DNA of 64,000 bases from Novosphingobium sp. NDB2Meth1 (GCF_900117425.1 NZ_FPEH01000021.1:47967-111966), one strand, 5' to 3'; shown: positions 8,752-17,975, numbered from the stretch's first letter. Translations and numbers: made by a program. Notes: a model not told the origin generated them from the sequence alone.

Positions 8752-10407
8752 TCAGGCGCTGCGGGCGGCCGGACTGTCGGGCGTGCCCGCCGGAGCCGCA
8801 CCGGCGATCAGCAGGCCCCGCGCGGCAAGGTCCCGCTTCACGTCCTCGGCCGAAGCGGGCTGGCCATAGAGATAGCCCTGGCCCTTGAACTGGCCGAACC
8901 GGCGCAGCGCGCTCAGCACTTCGGCGCTTTCCACGCCTTCCGCCGTGATCGGCAGCGCCATCCCGCGCCCCAGCGAGGAAATCGCCTCGACGATCGAAGC
9001 GCTGTCCGCACTGCGCGCCAGCGAGGAGACGAAACTGCGGTCGATCTTGATCCGGTCGAACGGCAGCGTGCGCAGCTGGGCAAGGCTCGAATAGCCAGTA
9101 CCGAAATCGTCGAGGCTGATGCGGATGCCCTGATTCTTGAGGCTGGTGATCAGCGATCGCACCACCGCGATGTTCTCGTGCAGGCAGGTTTCGGTGATCT
9201 CGATTTCCAGCCGCGTCGGCGGGAAGTTCGCCGCGACCAGCATCTTCAGCAGGCGCTGCGCAAACCACGGATCGCGCAGCTGCAGCGGCGAGATATTGAC
9301 CGAAAGCGTCAGGCCGGGATCCCACGCCTTGGCATCCTCGAGCGCCAGAGTGATCAGTGCTTCGGAAAGCTCCGCGATCAGGCCGATCTCTTCGGCGACC
9401 GGGATGAACACGTCCGGACTCACCACGCCGTGCCGGGACGAGATCCAGCGAGCGAGCATTTCGAAGCCGGTGATCTCGCCCGTCTCGAGGTCGATCTGCT
9501 TTTCATAATAGGGCACGAACTCGCCGCGCTTCAGTCCCTCGCGGATGCCCGCCTCGAGCTCGCCGCGGAAGCGCAGTTCGCTCTCCATGCTTGGCTCGAA
9601 CCACGCGAAGCGGTTCCGCCCGCGGCGCTTGGCCTGATACATCGCAAGGTCCGCGCGGTGGAGCAGGTCCTGCGCCACCTGCACCGGGGTCTGTCCGGCG
9701 CTGCCGAAGCCGAGCGACACGCCGATCGAGGCCGTCACTTCGGCGCGCAGCCCGCCGCAGATGATCGGCTTGGCCAAACCGTCGTTGATCCGCACCGCCA
9801 GCCGCTCGATGGCGTTCTCGCTGCCCGGCGCGAAGATCGCCGCGCAGATGAACTCGTCGCCGCCCAGCCGCGCCACCACCCCGCGCGCGGGTATCAACCC
9901 CTCGATCCGCCGCGCCGTCTCGACCAGCACCGCATCGCCCGCCTTGTGGCCAAGCAAGTCGTTGGAGCGCTTGAACTTGTCGAGATCGATCATCATCACC
10001 GCGACCGCTTCGCCGCTCGCCGCCGCTTCCCCGACCAGCCGCGCGATCGCCTCGTCGAGGCTGCGACGATTGAGGCATCCGGTGAGCGCGTCGGTCTGCG
10101 CCAGCCGTGTCGCGGTTTCCTCGGCCTTGCGGCGCTCGGCGATCTCGCGCTGCAGTTCGGCGTAGCGCCGCCAGCCGAACAGCAGCAGCGCGACATTGAG
10201 GATCAGCGCGTTGGTGAGCAGCACGTCGGGGCTGCCCACACCATAGATCCAGCTGCGGACAATGCCGGTCATCACCGTCGATCCGGTGCCGACGAACAGG
10301 AAGATCGCCGCGACCAGGATGCCGAGCGCGACGAGATCGCGCTCGGCGCGTTCGAGCGGTGCCTTGCGGCCCGCCGTATCGGTCCTGTCGTCTCCGGTCG
10401 TCGCCAT
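8752..10407 (-). CDS. Hybrid GGDEF-EAL cyclic-di-GMP protein
   Basis: About 551 aa. Two membrane helices near the N-terminus, a short coiled linker (YAELQREIAERRKAEETATR), a GGDEF domain with intact RLGGDEF, and an EAL domain. The EAL signature is FEMLARW; the metal and catalytic residues in NISPLQL, EIEITE, SLDDFGTG, KIDR and AEGVE are present. Both diguanylate cyclase and phosphodiesterase activities are therefore possible. There is no periplasmic sensor domain beyond the short inter-helix loop. An in-frame TTG at 10437 would add 10 residues; AAAGGAG lies between the two candidate starts. Confidence 0.92.
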   Translation of the reverse strand: MATTGDDRTDTAGRKAPLERAERDLVALGILVAAIFLFVGTGSTVMTGIVRSWIYGVGSPDVLLTNALILNVALLLFGWRRYAELQREIAERRKAEETATRLAQTDALTGCLNRRSLDEAIARLVGEAAASGEAVAVMMIDLDKFKRSNDLLGHKAGDAVLVETARRIEGLIPARGVVARLGGDEFICAAIFAPGSENAIERLAVRINDGLAKPIICGGLRAEVTASIGVSLGFGSAGQTPVQVAQDLLHRADLAMYQAKRRGRNRFAWFEPSMESELRFRGELEAGIREGLKRGEFVPYYEKQIDLETGEITGFEMLARWISSRHGVVSPDVFIPVAEEIGLIAELSEALITLALEDAKAWDPGLTLSVNISPLQLRDPWFAQRLLKMLVAANFPPTRLEIEITETCLHENIAVVRSLITSLKNQGIRISLDDFGTGYSSLAQLRTLPFDRIKIDRSFVSSLARSADSASIVEAISSLGRGMALPITAEGVESAEVLSALRRFGQFKGQGYLYGQPASAEDVKRDLAARGLLIAGAAPAGTPDSPAARSA

Positions 10408-10687
10408 GATCGGCTTGCCCACTCCTTTCGGGTCCAATCCGGATGATTATCCAAACGGCCTGAAGTTTTGGTTAAGTTCGCCTTGCCGGGACGGCAAAAG
10501 CGCAAGGGCTTGCCCCGCCGCGCCATTTCGCGTAAGCGCCCCCAACTGCGACGGGGTCCGTGCCCTTTCGCAGGTCAGTTTTATCCCGGTTCTCCGTGAT
10601 GGACGCCATACGCTGGTCGGCGAGGTTTCGCCCACCGGCGTTTTTCGCGTTTCACTGCTGGTCGACCGGGAAACAGGAGCAACGGGC

Positions 10688-12187
10688 GTGTTCGATAGTC
10701 TGTCAGACCGGCTTGGAGGCGTGTTCGACCGCCTGCGCGGCCGCGGCGCGCTGCGCGAGGAAGATGTCACCGCTGCCATGCGCGAAGTGCGCATCGCGCT
10801 GCTCGAAGCCGACGTCGCGCTCCCGGTAGTCCGCCGCTTCATCGACAAGGTGAGCGAGGAAGCGACCGGCCAGCAGGTGCTGAAGTCGGTCACCCCCGGC
10901 CAGCAGGTCGTCAAGATCGTCAACGACGCGCTGGTCGAGATGCTGGGCTCGGAAACCGCCGATCTCGATCTCGCCGCCACGCCGCCGGTCGTCATCATGA
11001 TGGTCGGCCTCCAGGGCTCGGGCAAGACGACGACGACCGCCAAGATCGCCAAGCTGCTCAAGGAAATGCAGGGCAAGAAGGTCCTGATGGCCTCGCTCGA
11101 CGTCAATCGTCCGGCGGCGCAGGAGCAGCTTGCGGTGCTGGGCACACAGGCAGGTGTCGCCACGCTCCCGATCGTGCCGGGCCAGGCCCCGGTCGACATC
11201 GCCAAGCGCGCCTTGAACGCCGCCAAGCTGCAGGCGGTCGACGTGCTGATGCTCGACACCGCGGGCCGCCTCCACGTCGATTCTGCGCTGATGGACGAGA
11301 TGAAGGCCGTCTCCGCCGTCTCTGCGCCGCGCGAAACGCTGCTGGTGGTCGATTCGCTGACCGGTCAGGACGCGGTCAACGTCGCGCAGAACTTCGCGGG
11401 CGAGGTCGATCTCACCGGCGTCGTGCTCACCCGCATGGACGGCGATGCGCGGGGCGGTGCGGCGCTGTCGATGCGCGCGGTCACCGGCAAGCCGATCAAG
11501 TTCGCCGCCACCGGTGAAAAGCTCGATGCGATCGAGCAGTTCAATCCGGAGCGCGTTGCCGGCCGCATCCTCGGCATGGGCGATATCGTCTCGATCGTCG
11601 AGAAGGCGGCCGCCACGGTCAAGGCCGACGAGGCCGAGAAGCTCGCGCAGCGCATGGCCAAGGGCCAGTTCGACATGAACGACCTGCGCACCCAGCTGCA
11701 GCAGATGCAGCGCATGGGGGGCCTCGGCGTGCTCGCGGGCCTCATGCCCGGAATGAAGAAGGCCAAGCAGGCGATGGCCGCCTCGGGCATGGATGACAAG
11801 GTGCTGCTTCACATGGACGCGATCATCGGCTCGATGACGCCCAAGGAGCGCGAGCGTCCCGAACTGCTCAACGCCAAGCGCAAGATCCGTATCGCGAAAG
11901 GCTCCGGCACCCAGGTGCAGGACGTCAACAAGATCATCAAGATGCACATGGAAATGGCGAAAGCCATGAAACAGATCCGCAAGATGGGCGGGCTCAAGGG
12001 TCTTGCTGCCATGTTCGGCGGCGGCGGTCTTGATGCGGCGATGCCCGGCCTTGGCGGCGGTGCTCCGGGCGGTGACAAGCTTCCCGGCGGCGGCATGGGG
12101 GCAGGGATGGGCGGCATGCCTGGCTTGCCCGGCCTCGGCAGCGGCAACATGCCCGCCAACATCAACGATCTTCTTCGGAAAAAGTGA
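10688..12187 (+). CDS. ffh: Signal recognition particle protein Ffh
   Basis: 499-aa SRP54 homologue that binds signal sequences and SRP RNA. N domain from MFDSLSDRLGGVFDRL; G domain with P-loop GLQGSGKTTT (107-116), DTAGRLHVD and TRMDGDARGG; Met-rich M domain with a Gly/Met-rich tail. The GTG at 10688 is chosen because homologues begin here and AGGAG sits 8 nt upstream; the open frame extends to 10262 without coding character. It heads the ffh-rpsP-rimM cluster. Confidence 0.96.
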   Translation: MFDSLSDRLGGVFDRLRGRGALREEDVTAAMREVRIALLEADVALPVVRRFIDKVSEEATGQQVLKSVTPGQQVVKIVNDALVEMLGSETADLDLAATPPVVIMMVGLQGSGKTTTTAKIAKLLKEMQGKKVLMASLDVNRPAAQEQLAVLGTQAGVATLPIVPGQAPVDIAKRALNAAKLQAVDVLMLDTAGRLHVDSALMDEMKAVSAVSAPRETLLVVDSLTGQDAVNVAQNFAGEVDLTGVVLTRMDGDARGGAALSMRAVTGKPIKFAATGEKLDAIEQFNPERVAGRILGMGDIVSIVEKAAATVKADEAEKLAQRMAKGQFDMNDLRTQLQQMQRMGGLGVLAGLMPGMKKAKQAMAASGMDDKVLLHMDAIIGSMTPKERERPELLNAKRKIRIAKGSGTQVQDVNKIIKMHMEMAKAMKQIRKMGGLKGLAAMFGGGGLDAAMPGLGGGAPGGDKLPGGGMGAGMGGMPGLPGLGSGNMPANINDLLRKK

Positions 12188-12229
12188 TTTCAGGTTTCAG
12201 CTACAAGTTTACTCGGAAAGGTTTGAATA

Positions 12230-12679
12230 ATGTCGGTTTCTCTTCGTCTTTCGCGCGGCGGTTCCAAGAAGCGCCCCTACTACAAGGTCGTCGTCGCCAA
12301 CAGCCGCTCGCCCCGCGACGGCGCCTACCTCGAACAGGTCGGCACCTACAACCCGCTCCTCGCCAAGGATGATGCGAACCGCGTCCGCCTCGTCGAAGAC
12401 CGCGTGCGCTACTGGCTCGGCGTCGGCGCGCAGCCGACCGACCGCGTTGCCCGCATGCTCGACAAGGCCGGCATCAAGGAACGCGCCGCGACCAACAACC
12501 CCAACAAGGGCGAGCCCGGCAAGAAGGCCAAGGAGCGCGCCGAAGAGCGTGCCGCCAAGATCGCCGAGGCTGAAGAAGCCAAGCGCGAGGCCGAAGAGGC
12601 TGCCGCCGCCGCTGCTGCCGCTCCGGCTGCTGAAGAAGCGCCCGCCGAGGAAGCTGCTGCCGAGCAGGCCGAAGGCTAA
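12230..12679 (+). CDS. rpsP: 30S ribosomal protein S16
   Basis: 149 aa. The S16 core is residues 1-80 ([28 protein letters not shown]). It is followed by a charged helical extension and an Ala/Glu-rich low-complexity tail of about 50 residues. Typical bacterial S16 is about 80-90 aa; such tails are seen in alphaproteobacteria. AAAGG ribosome site 8 nt before ATG. Six nt separate it from rimM. Confidence 0.97.
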   Translation: MSVSLRLSRGGSKKRPYYKVVVANSRSPRDGAYLEQVGTYNPLLAKDDANRVRLVEDRVRYWLGVGAQPTDRVARMLDKAGIKERAATNNPNKGEPGKKAKERAEERAAKIAEAEEAKREAEEAAAAAAAAPAAEEAPAEEAAAEQAEG

Positions 12680-12685
12680 GTCCGC

Positions 12686-13174
12686 ATGACCGGCCGCCCC
12701 GTCACGCTCGCTGCCATCAGCGGCGCGCATGGCGTGGGCGGCGAAGTGCGGCTCAAGCTGTTCGGGGAAGGGGTGGCGAGCCTCAAGGCGCACAAGTCCT
12801 TCAACGACGGCTCACTCACGCTGCAGAAGCTGCGTGATGACGGGAAGGGCGGCGCTATCGCCCGCTTTGCCGAAGTGGCAGACCGCACTGCGGCTGAAAA
12901 GCTGCGCGGCACCGTGCTGACGGTGCCGCGCGCCAGCCTCCCGCCACTGGCGGAAGGTGAATACTACTACACAGACCTCATTGGTCTTGCCGCCGTCTCG
13001 ACCGAGGGCGAAGCGCTCGGCACCTGCATCGCGGTCGAAAACTTCGGCGCAGGCGATGTGCTCGAGATCGAGCGCGCCAATTCCAAGCGCTTCATGGTCC
13101 CCATGCGCCCCGAAGCCGTGCCCGAATGGAACGGCGAACGCCTGCTGATCGAAGCGGCCTACGCCGCCGACTGA
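12686..13174 (+). CDS. rimM: Ribosome maturation factor RimM
   Basis: 162-aa 16S rRNA processing factor that binds S19 and helps form the 30S head. N-terminal beta-barrel (TLAAISGAHGVGGEVRLKLF) and C-terminal PRC-barrel (EYYYTDLIGLAAV, VPMRPEAVPEWNGERLLIE). It lies directly after rpsP as in most bacteria. In the usual order trmD would follow; here trmD is 5.5 kb away. Confidence 0.95.
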   Translation: MTGRPVTLAAISGAHGVGGEVRLKLFGEGVASLKAHKSFNDGSLTLQKLRDDGKGGAIARFAEVADRTAAEKLRGTVLTVPRASLPPLAEGEYYYTDLIGLAAVSTEGEALGTCIAVENFGAGDVLEIERANSKRFMVPMRPEAVPEWNGERLLIEAAYAAD

Positions 13175-13368
13175 CAGCAGGTCTGCGTATCGCAGCCAGC
13201 GTCGCAGCGTTCCACCTTCACGGGCGGCGTGATCAGATCGCGCACCAGCATGCGCAGCTCATCCCACAGCGTCGGCACCGGACGGCCAGTGCGCGCCTGT
13301 TCCTCGCGCGCCTGCAAGGCTGCCTTGTGGGCTTCGGCCCAACCGCGGCTCCACACTTCGTCCATCAT
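13159..13368 (-). CDS. Small uncharacterised protein, antiparallel to rimM end
   Basis: 69-aa protein with a predicted helical N-terminus (DEVWSRGWAEAHKAALQARE), a second helix (LWDELRMLVRDLI) and a Cys-rich tail with four cysteines (CDAGCDTQTCC). The ATG is preceded by AAGGAGA at good spacing, which supports real translation. Its 3' end overlaps the last 16 nt of rimM on the other strand. I do not recognise the family. Confidence 0.6.
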   Translation of the reverse strand: MMDEVWSRGWAEAHKAALQAREEQARTGRPVPTLWDELRMLVRDLITPPVKVERCDAGCDTQTCCQSAA

Positions 13369-13467
13369 CGCTCGTCTCCTTCGCTGATGGCCGCATTGTG
13401 CCTGTCTTGCGGGGGCAGGGCCAACAAATGCTCTGGCATATCCTATAAGGCAGCCTTATCATGAGGC

Positions 13468-14406
13468 ATGCCCGATCTGCCGCCCCTCTCTGCCGTCCGC
13501 GTGTTCGAAGCTGCCGCAAGGCTGGAGAACTTCAGCCGCGCGGCCGAAGAGCTGGGGATGACCCAGGCCGCCGTCAGCTATCAGGTCCGCCAATTGGAAG
13601 ACCGCGTCGGCCGCCCGCTGTTCCTGCGCGAAAAGGGCCGCGTGCGCCTGTCCGAAGCGGGGCGCCGCCTTGCCCCCGCTGTTTCCGCAGCGCTGTCTGA
13701 TATCGCCACGGCTTTCGCCAATCTCGGCGCGGATGACAGTGGCATTCTTGCGATCAGCACGATTCCCTCGTTCGGCGGCACCTGGCTCAGCTCGCGCATC
13801 GGGCGCTTCCAGATCGCCGTTCCCGATCTTGCCATCCGCCTCGAAACGACGGGCCGCATCACCGATTTCGCGCGCGAAGGGATCGACGTCACCATCCGTT
13901 CCGGCCTTAGTCCATGGCCCGGCCACACCGCCGAATTCCTGATGCGCTACCACGTCACGCCGATCTGTTCGCCAGACTTCCTCGTTGCCAACGACATCAA
14001 GGAACCGGCGGACCTGCTGCGCGTGCAGCGCCTCGCGCAGGATGATCCGTGGTGGGCCGGCTGGTTCGCCGAGGCGGGAATCGCGCTCCCGCCCGCACCG
14101 CCCGCCGCCAGCATCCTGTTCGACAGCCAGCTCGAAGAGGCCCGCATGGCGGGCGCAGGCTTTGGCGCGGCGCTGATGACACCCGTCTTCTGGGCCGAGG
14201 AAATCGCCACTGGCCGCCTCGTCCAGCCGTTCCCCACGCTGTACTTCCCGCCGTTCTCGCTCTGGCTGGTCCGCCCCGAAGGCCGCACCGGAGTGCGCAA
14301 GATCGAACGTTTCCGCGAATGGCTCCTCAGCGAAATGGCCGCCGAACGCGCGCGCGGCATGGCACCTGTGGAAGTGTGGACGCCGCCGCCCGTAACGAAG
14401 CGGTAA
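13468..14406 (+). CDS. LysR-family transcriptional regulator (GcvA-like)
   Basis: 312 aa. Winged helix-turn-helix with NFSRAAEELGMTQAAVSYQV (about residues 22-41), followed by a LysR effector-binding domain (about 90-300). The arrangement PPLSAVRVFEAAARLENFSR plus QLEDRVGRPLF is that of the GcvA/AmpR subgroup. It is not divergent from a clear target: the following genes run in the same direction, 26 nt away. The target is unknown. Confidence 0.88.
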   Translation: MPDLPPLSAVRVFEAAARLENFSRAAEELGMTQAAVSYQVRQLEDRVGRPLFLREKGRVRLSEAGRRLAPAVSAALSDIATAFANLGADDSGILAISTIPSFGGTWLSSRIGRFQIAVPDLAIRLETTGRITDFAREGIDVTIRSGLSPWPGHTAEFLMRYHVTPICSPDFLVANDIKEPADLLRVQRLAQDDPWWAGWFAEAGIALPPAPPAASILFDSQLEEARMAGAGFGAALMTPVFWAEEIATGRLVQPFPTLYFPPFSLWLVRPEGRTGVRKIERFREWLLSEMAAERARGMAPVEVWTPPPVTKR

Positions 14407-14432
14407 CAGGCCAGCTGTATAGGGACGAATAG

Positions 14433-14996
14433 ATGAACGCGCCTTTCGCTTCGTCCGTCCCGCTGGCAGCTGACCCGCTGTGGCTCTCCCTTTCAACCTA
14501 CGAAGTCGGCCCCGCCGATGCGGAGCTGCCGTTCACCCGGCGCCTCGCCCGTGAGAACGGCTGGAGTGCCAAGCATGCCGCCCGCGTGTTCGAGGAATAT
14601 CGCCGCTTCCTCTACCTCGCGGTGACAGCCGAACACCCCGTCACCCCCTCAGATGCGGTCGATCAGGCCTGGCACCTTCACCTCACCTACACGCGCGACT
14701 ACTGGGAGCGCCTGTGCCCTGAAGTCCTCCGCCGCCCGCTCCACCACGGCCCCACCAAGGGCGGCCAAGAGGAAGGCGCGCGGTTCCACGAACAATATGC
14801 CCAGACCCTGCGCAGCTACGAGGCCGCCTTCGGCCCCGCGCCCGCAGACATCTGGCCCGATGCGCGCCGACGCCTGATGATCGATCCCATGGCGCGGCGC
14901 GTCCACCCGCATGAAGCGCTGATCCTGCCCTACCGCTGGCTTCCCGGCGGCGGGCTGGCCGCGCTTCTCGCTTACGCTCTGTGGAGTGTCTTATGA
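14433..14996 (+). CDS. GRDP-like uncharacterised protein
   Basis: 187 aa. The centre carries AVDQAWHLHLTYTRDYW and LHHGPTKGG, which match the bacterial proteins related to plant glycine-rich-domain-containing proteins (DUF1399/GRDP type). These are regularly encoded beside TIGR04222 membrane proteins, and that is the case here: its TGA overlaps the ATG of the next gene by 4 nt. The last 20 residues are hydrophobic and may anchor it. Function unknown. Confidence 0.7.
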   Translation: MNAPFASSVPLAADPLWLSLSTYEVGPADAELPFTRRLARENGWSAKHAARVFEEYRRFLYLAVTAEHPVTPSDAVDQAWHLHLTYTRDYWERLCPEVLRRPLHHGPTKGGQEEGARFHEQYAQTLRSYEAAFGPAPADIWPDARRRLMIDPMARRVHPHEALILPYRWLPGGGLAALLAYALWSVL

Positions 14997-15826
14997 CCGG
15001 TCTTGGTCCTTTCGACCTGCATGGCCCTGAATTCCTGACCCTCTATTGTGAACTGGCGCTCATCGCGCTGTTTGCCGCTTTCGTCATCCCCCGCTACCTC
15101 CGCCCCGACGGCCAGCGCGGCCGCCGCCCCGACGAAGCCGAGATCGCGCTCCTCGCCGGCGGCCGCGACCGTTTTGCCGAGACGGTGACAGTCGGGCTCC
15201 TTGCCAAGGGCGCGGCGACTGTGCAGTCCAGCGGAAAGGTCGCCATCCGCGATCCGCGTGGCGGTGAGACCATGGCGGAGCGCCGCGTTGCCGCGCTGAC
15301 GTCACCCGCAAGTTGGCAGGATATCCACCGCGCCCTCGCCGGACCGGCTGAAACCGCCGAACGGCAGCTGGAGGCCAAGGGCCTGTGGATGGACCGCCGC
15401 GCCGCTCGCCAGCTCCGCCTGATCCAGACGGCGCCGCTCGCGCTGCTGTTCCTGTTCGGCATGGCCAAGTGGATCGTCGGCACGCTGCGCGATCGCCCGG
15501 TCGGTATCCTCACCGCCTTGCTCATCGTCACCGCGATTGCTGCGATCCTGCGCTTCGCTGTAATCGATCGCCGCACCCGTGCCGGCAAGGCCGCGCTGGC
15601 GGACGCCCGCCTCGAAGCCGATCGCCTGCGCCGCGCCGCGCCGACTGACGAAACCCCCCTGGCGGTCGCGCTGTTCGGCACGACCGTACTCACCGGCTCG
15701 TGGCTCTCGGACTTCCACCGCATGCGCGCGGCATCAGGCAGCGGCGGCGATACCAGCAGCAGCAGCGGCTGCAGCGGCGGGGGCGGAGGTTGCGGCGGAG
15801 GCGGCTGCGGCGGCTGCGGGAGCTAG
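14993..15826 (+). CDS. TIGR04222-type membrane protein with Gly/Cys/Ser tail
   Basis: 277 aa. One helix near residues 18-38, a cytoplasmic region, and two adjacent helices (about 147-190). The extreme C-terminus is a run of Ser, Gly and Cys (last 23 residues, six Cys) ending CGGGGCGGCGS, the hallmark of TIGR04222 proteins. The ATG at 14993 overlaps the stop of the GRDP-like gene; an in-frame ATG at 14981 is less likely. Function unknown; the pairing suggests a two-protein system. Confidence 0.75.
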   Translation: MTGLGPFDLHGPEFLTLYCELALIALFAAFVIPRYLRPDGQRGRRPDEAEIALLAGGRDRFAETVTVGLLAKGAATVQSSGKVAIRDPRGGETMAERRVAALTSPASWQDIHRALAGPAETAERQLEAKGLWMDRRAARQLRLIQTAPLALLFLFGMAKWIVGTLRDRPVGILTALLIVTAIAAILRFAVIDRRTRAGKAALADARLEADRLRRAAPTDETPLAVALFGTTVLTGSWLSDFHRMRAASGSGGDTSSSSGCSGGGGGCGGGGCGGCGS

Positions 15827-15904
15827 TCCCACCTCCCATTGCGTCACTGCTCGCATTGACGAGAAATTGGTGCCAACCTGCCGCTGAACGGTTGGAGGCG
15901 TCGA

Positions 15905-17407
15905 ATGCGGTTCAAGGCAGTTATCTTGGCATTTCTGGCGCTGGGCACACCGCTCCCTGCTCTCGCCCAATCCTCTGATCCCGCCAGCTTCGACCCCGAA
16001 ATCACGACCATCCTCAAGAACTGGATGACCGAAAACCACATCCCCGGCATGGTGTTCGGCGTGGTCAAGGACGGCCGCCTTGCCTACGTCAAAACCGAAG
16101 GCGTCCAGGACCTCGTCCAGAAGCGCCCCGTTACGCCCGACACGCTGTTCCGCATCGCCTCGATGACCAAGGCCTTCACCGCGCTGTCGATCCTCAAGCT
16201 GCGCGACGAGGGCAAGCTCGCGCTCGATGATCCGGCGGACCGCTATGTCCCCGAACTGCGCGGCTGGACCTATCCCACCACCGATTCCCCGCGCATCACC
16301 ATCCGCGACCTGCTCACCCACAGCGCCGGTTTCGTAACCGACGACCCGTGGGGAGACCGCCAGCAGGTCCTCTCGCAGACCGCCTTCACCGCGCTCCTCC
16401 GCGCTGGCGTCCCCTTCACCCGCGCGCCCGAGATGCGCCACGAATACGCCAACCTTGGCTACGCGATCCTCGGCCGCGTCATCGCCAACATCACGAAGGC
16501 GCCCTACCGCAGCTTCGTCGAGCAGCGCCTGCTCACCCCGCTGGGGATGACCGCCAGCGGCTTCGACGTCCTCGCCCACCCGAAGGACAAGCGCGCGATC
16601 GGCTATCGCTGGGAAAACGACGCGTGGGCCGAGGAACCCACGATGAAGGACGGCGCGTTCAACGCGATGGGCGGCCTCGAAACGAGCGCAACCGACTATG
16701 CCAAGTGGCTAAGCTTCATCACCTCCGCCTGGCCCCCGCGCGACGGCGAAGACACTGGCCCTGCCAAGCGCGCCACTGTCCGCCAGATCATGCGCGGCGC
16801 GAACAACGCCAATGTCTTCCACCGCTATGCCACCGGCGGCGGCAAGCAGTGCCCCGGCGCCCTGGCCTACGGCATGGGCTGGCGCGTCATCACCGATTGC
16901 GATTACGGCACGGTCCTCGCCCACGGCGGCGGCTACCCGGGCTATGGCAGCCACGTCATGGTCCTCCCCGAATACGGCGCTGCGCTCTTTGCGCTCACCA
17001 ACCGCACCTATTCGGGCCCCAGCCAGCCCGTGTGGGATATTGCAGCGCTGCTCACGGCCAAGGGTGTGCTGGTGAAGCGTGTGGAGCCGGTTTCGGCGGA
17101 CCTCGCCAGCTTTTACACGGCGGCGCAGACGGTCTGGACCTCCGGCACCATCGACGCGCTGCAAGGCCGCGTCGCGATGAACTTCCCGATGGACCGCACG
17201 GCGGTAAACTGGGCTAAAGTGCTGGCGGAAACCAAGGCCAAATCCGGCACGTGCGAGACCTCTGCGCCGATCGCCGCCGATGGCGCGCTGAGCGGCACCT
17301 TCACGTGGAAGTGCGAGAAGGGGAGCATCGAGGGTACCGTGCTGCTTGCGCCGACCAAGCCGATCACGCTGCAATCGCTGGGCTATGCGTTCGAGGGGAA
17401 GGATTGA
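15905..17407 (+). CDS. Secreted serine hydrolase, beta-lactamase/class C family
   Basis: 500 aa with a signal peptide (cleavage about ALAQ-SS, residue 22). The serine beta-lactamase fold shows S86-M-T-K89 (SxxK), a YAN motif in HEYANLGY, and HGGGYPGYGSH as the third (KTG-like) box. A C-terminal domain of about 130 residues follows. Such proteins are usually esterases or D-aminopeptidases rather than antibiotic-resistance enzymes. It stands alone between the TIGR04222 gene and the toxin-antitoxin operon. Confidence 0.88.
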   Translation: MRFKAVILAFLALGTPLPALAQSSDPASFDPEITTILKNWMTENHIPGMVFGVVKDGRLAYVKTEGVQDLVQKRPVTPDTLFRIASMTKAFTALSILKLRDEGKLALDDPADRYVPELRGWTYPTTDSPRITIRDLLTHSAGFVTDDPWGDRQQVLSQTAFTALLRAGVPFTRAPEMRHEYANLGYAILGRVIANITKAPYRSFVEQRLLTPLGMTASGFDVLAHPKDKRAIGYRWENDAWAEEPTMKDGAFNAMGGLETSATDYAKWLSFITSAWPPRDGEDTGPAKRATVRQIMRGANNANVFHRYATGGGKQCPGALAYGMGWRVITDCDYGTVLAHGGGYPGYGSHVMVLPEYGAALFALTNRTYSGPSQPVWDIAALLTAKGVLVKRVEPVSADLASFYTAAQTVWTSGTIDALQGRVAMNFPMDRTAVNWAKVLAETKAKSGTCETSAPIAADGALSGTFTWKCEKGSIEGTVLLAPTKPITLQSLGYAFEGKD

Positions 17408-17422
17408 ATTTGGCGCAAGGAT

Positions 17423-17447
17423 TGTATATACGGAATGTATATACGGA
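17423..17447 (+). promoter_or_regulatory. Tandem operator of the VapBC operon (predicted)
   Basis: Two exact 12-nt direct repeats TGTATATACGGA (17423-17434 and 17436-17447), each containing the palindrome GTATATAC, 13 bp apart. They end 7 nt before the first start codon of the operon, and the GGAG ribosome site lies inside the second copy. Position and symmetry fit an autoregulatory site for the VapB antitoxin. Confidence 0.65.
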
Positions 17448-17454
17448 GTCTGTC

Positions 17455-17706
17455 ATGAGCTACTGCAGATGGAGCGATGGCCATCTCTACGCCTATCGCG
17501 GCGCGGATGGCTATCATGTGCATGTCACGGGGCCAGCCTTGGCTGAAGGCCGGGTGCAGGATCGCTACGTCGAACCATCGGCGCAGGCCCTGCTGGCGCG
17601 CGTGCTCTGGCTGGGGGAGAAGGGCTGTGACTATCCATGGGATGCGCTGCGCTGGCTCAAGGAAGATGTGGTCGCCGAACTCGATGAGCGGGAGAAAGTG
17701 CAGTGA
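17455..17706 (+). CDS. Small uncharacterised protein heading the vapBC operon
   Basis: 83 aa. Aromatic-rich N-terminus (MSYCRWSDGHLYAYRGADGY) predicted as beta strands, then helices ending in WLKEDVVAELDEREKVQ. The ATG at 17455 has GGAG 6 nt upstream; a longer frame from 17251 overlaps the serine hydrolase and is rejected. It overlaps vapB by 4 nt (ATGA). I do not recognise a functional family. Confidence 0.6.
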   Translation: MSYCRWSDGHLYAYRGADGYHVHVTGPALAEGRVQDRYVEPSAQALLARVLWLGEKGCDYPWDALRWLKEDVVAELDEREKVQ

Positions 17707-17975
17707 GCGAGGAGTTTCTCGGCAAGACTTTCAAGTCCGGCAATTCGGTCGCGCTGCGCCTGCCCAAGGCGCTCGGCTTTGAAGAGGGCACCGAAGTGCG
17801 CATGGTCAAGGAGGACCGCATGACCTTTCGCATCGAGCCGGTAGACGCCCCCAAGCGCAAGATCGATATCAGTGGGTTCTGGGGCAAGGCTCCCGGCCTG
17901 ACGCTTCCCCCGCGCGAGGATTTCGAGGAACGGCCCAGCACGATCGCGGCACGCAAGGCAAAGCCTGAGGCGTGA
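17703..17975 (+). CDS. vapB: VapB-type antitoxin (AbrB/MazE fold)
   Basis: 90 aa. N-terminal swapped-hairpin DNA-binding domain: KTFKSGNSVALRLPKALGF, then EVRMVKEDRMTFRIEP. The C-terminal half is Pro-rich and unstructured, as expected for the toxin-neutralising segment. It overlaps the upstream small gene and vapC by 4 nt each. It probably represses the operon through the tandem GTATATAC sites. Confidence 0.85.
   Translation: MSEEFLGKTFKSGNSVALRLPKALGFEEGTEVRMVKEDRMTFRIEPVDAPKRKIDISGFWGKAPGLTLPPREDFEERPSTIAARKAKPEA

Noticed and set aside
10441..10687. N-terminal extension of Ffh from 10262 or a separate small gene
   Set aside because: The translated stretch has no similarity to SRP54 N domains and covers the divergent promoter region; a GTG with AGGAG at 10688 fits the family start.
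15905..17407. Antibiotic-resistance class C beta-lactamase
   Set aside because: It has the general serine beta-lactamase fold motifs but a long extra C-terminal domain and an HGG third box, which is typical of esterases and peptidases of the family.
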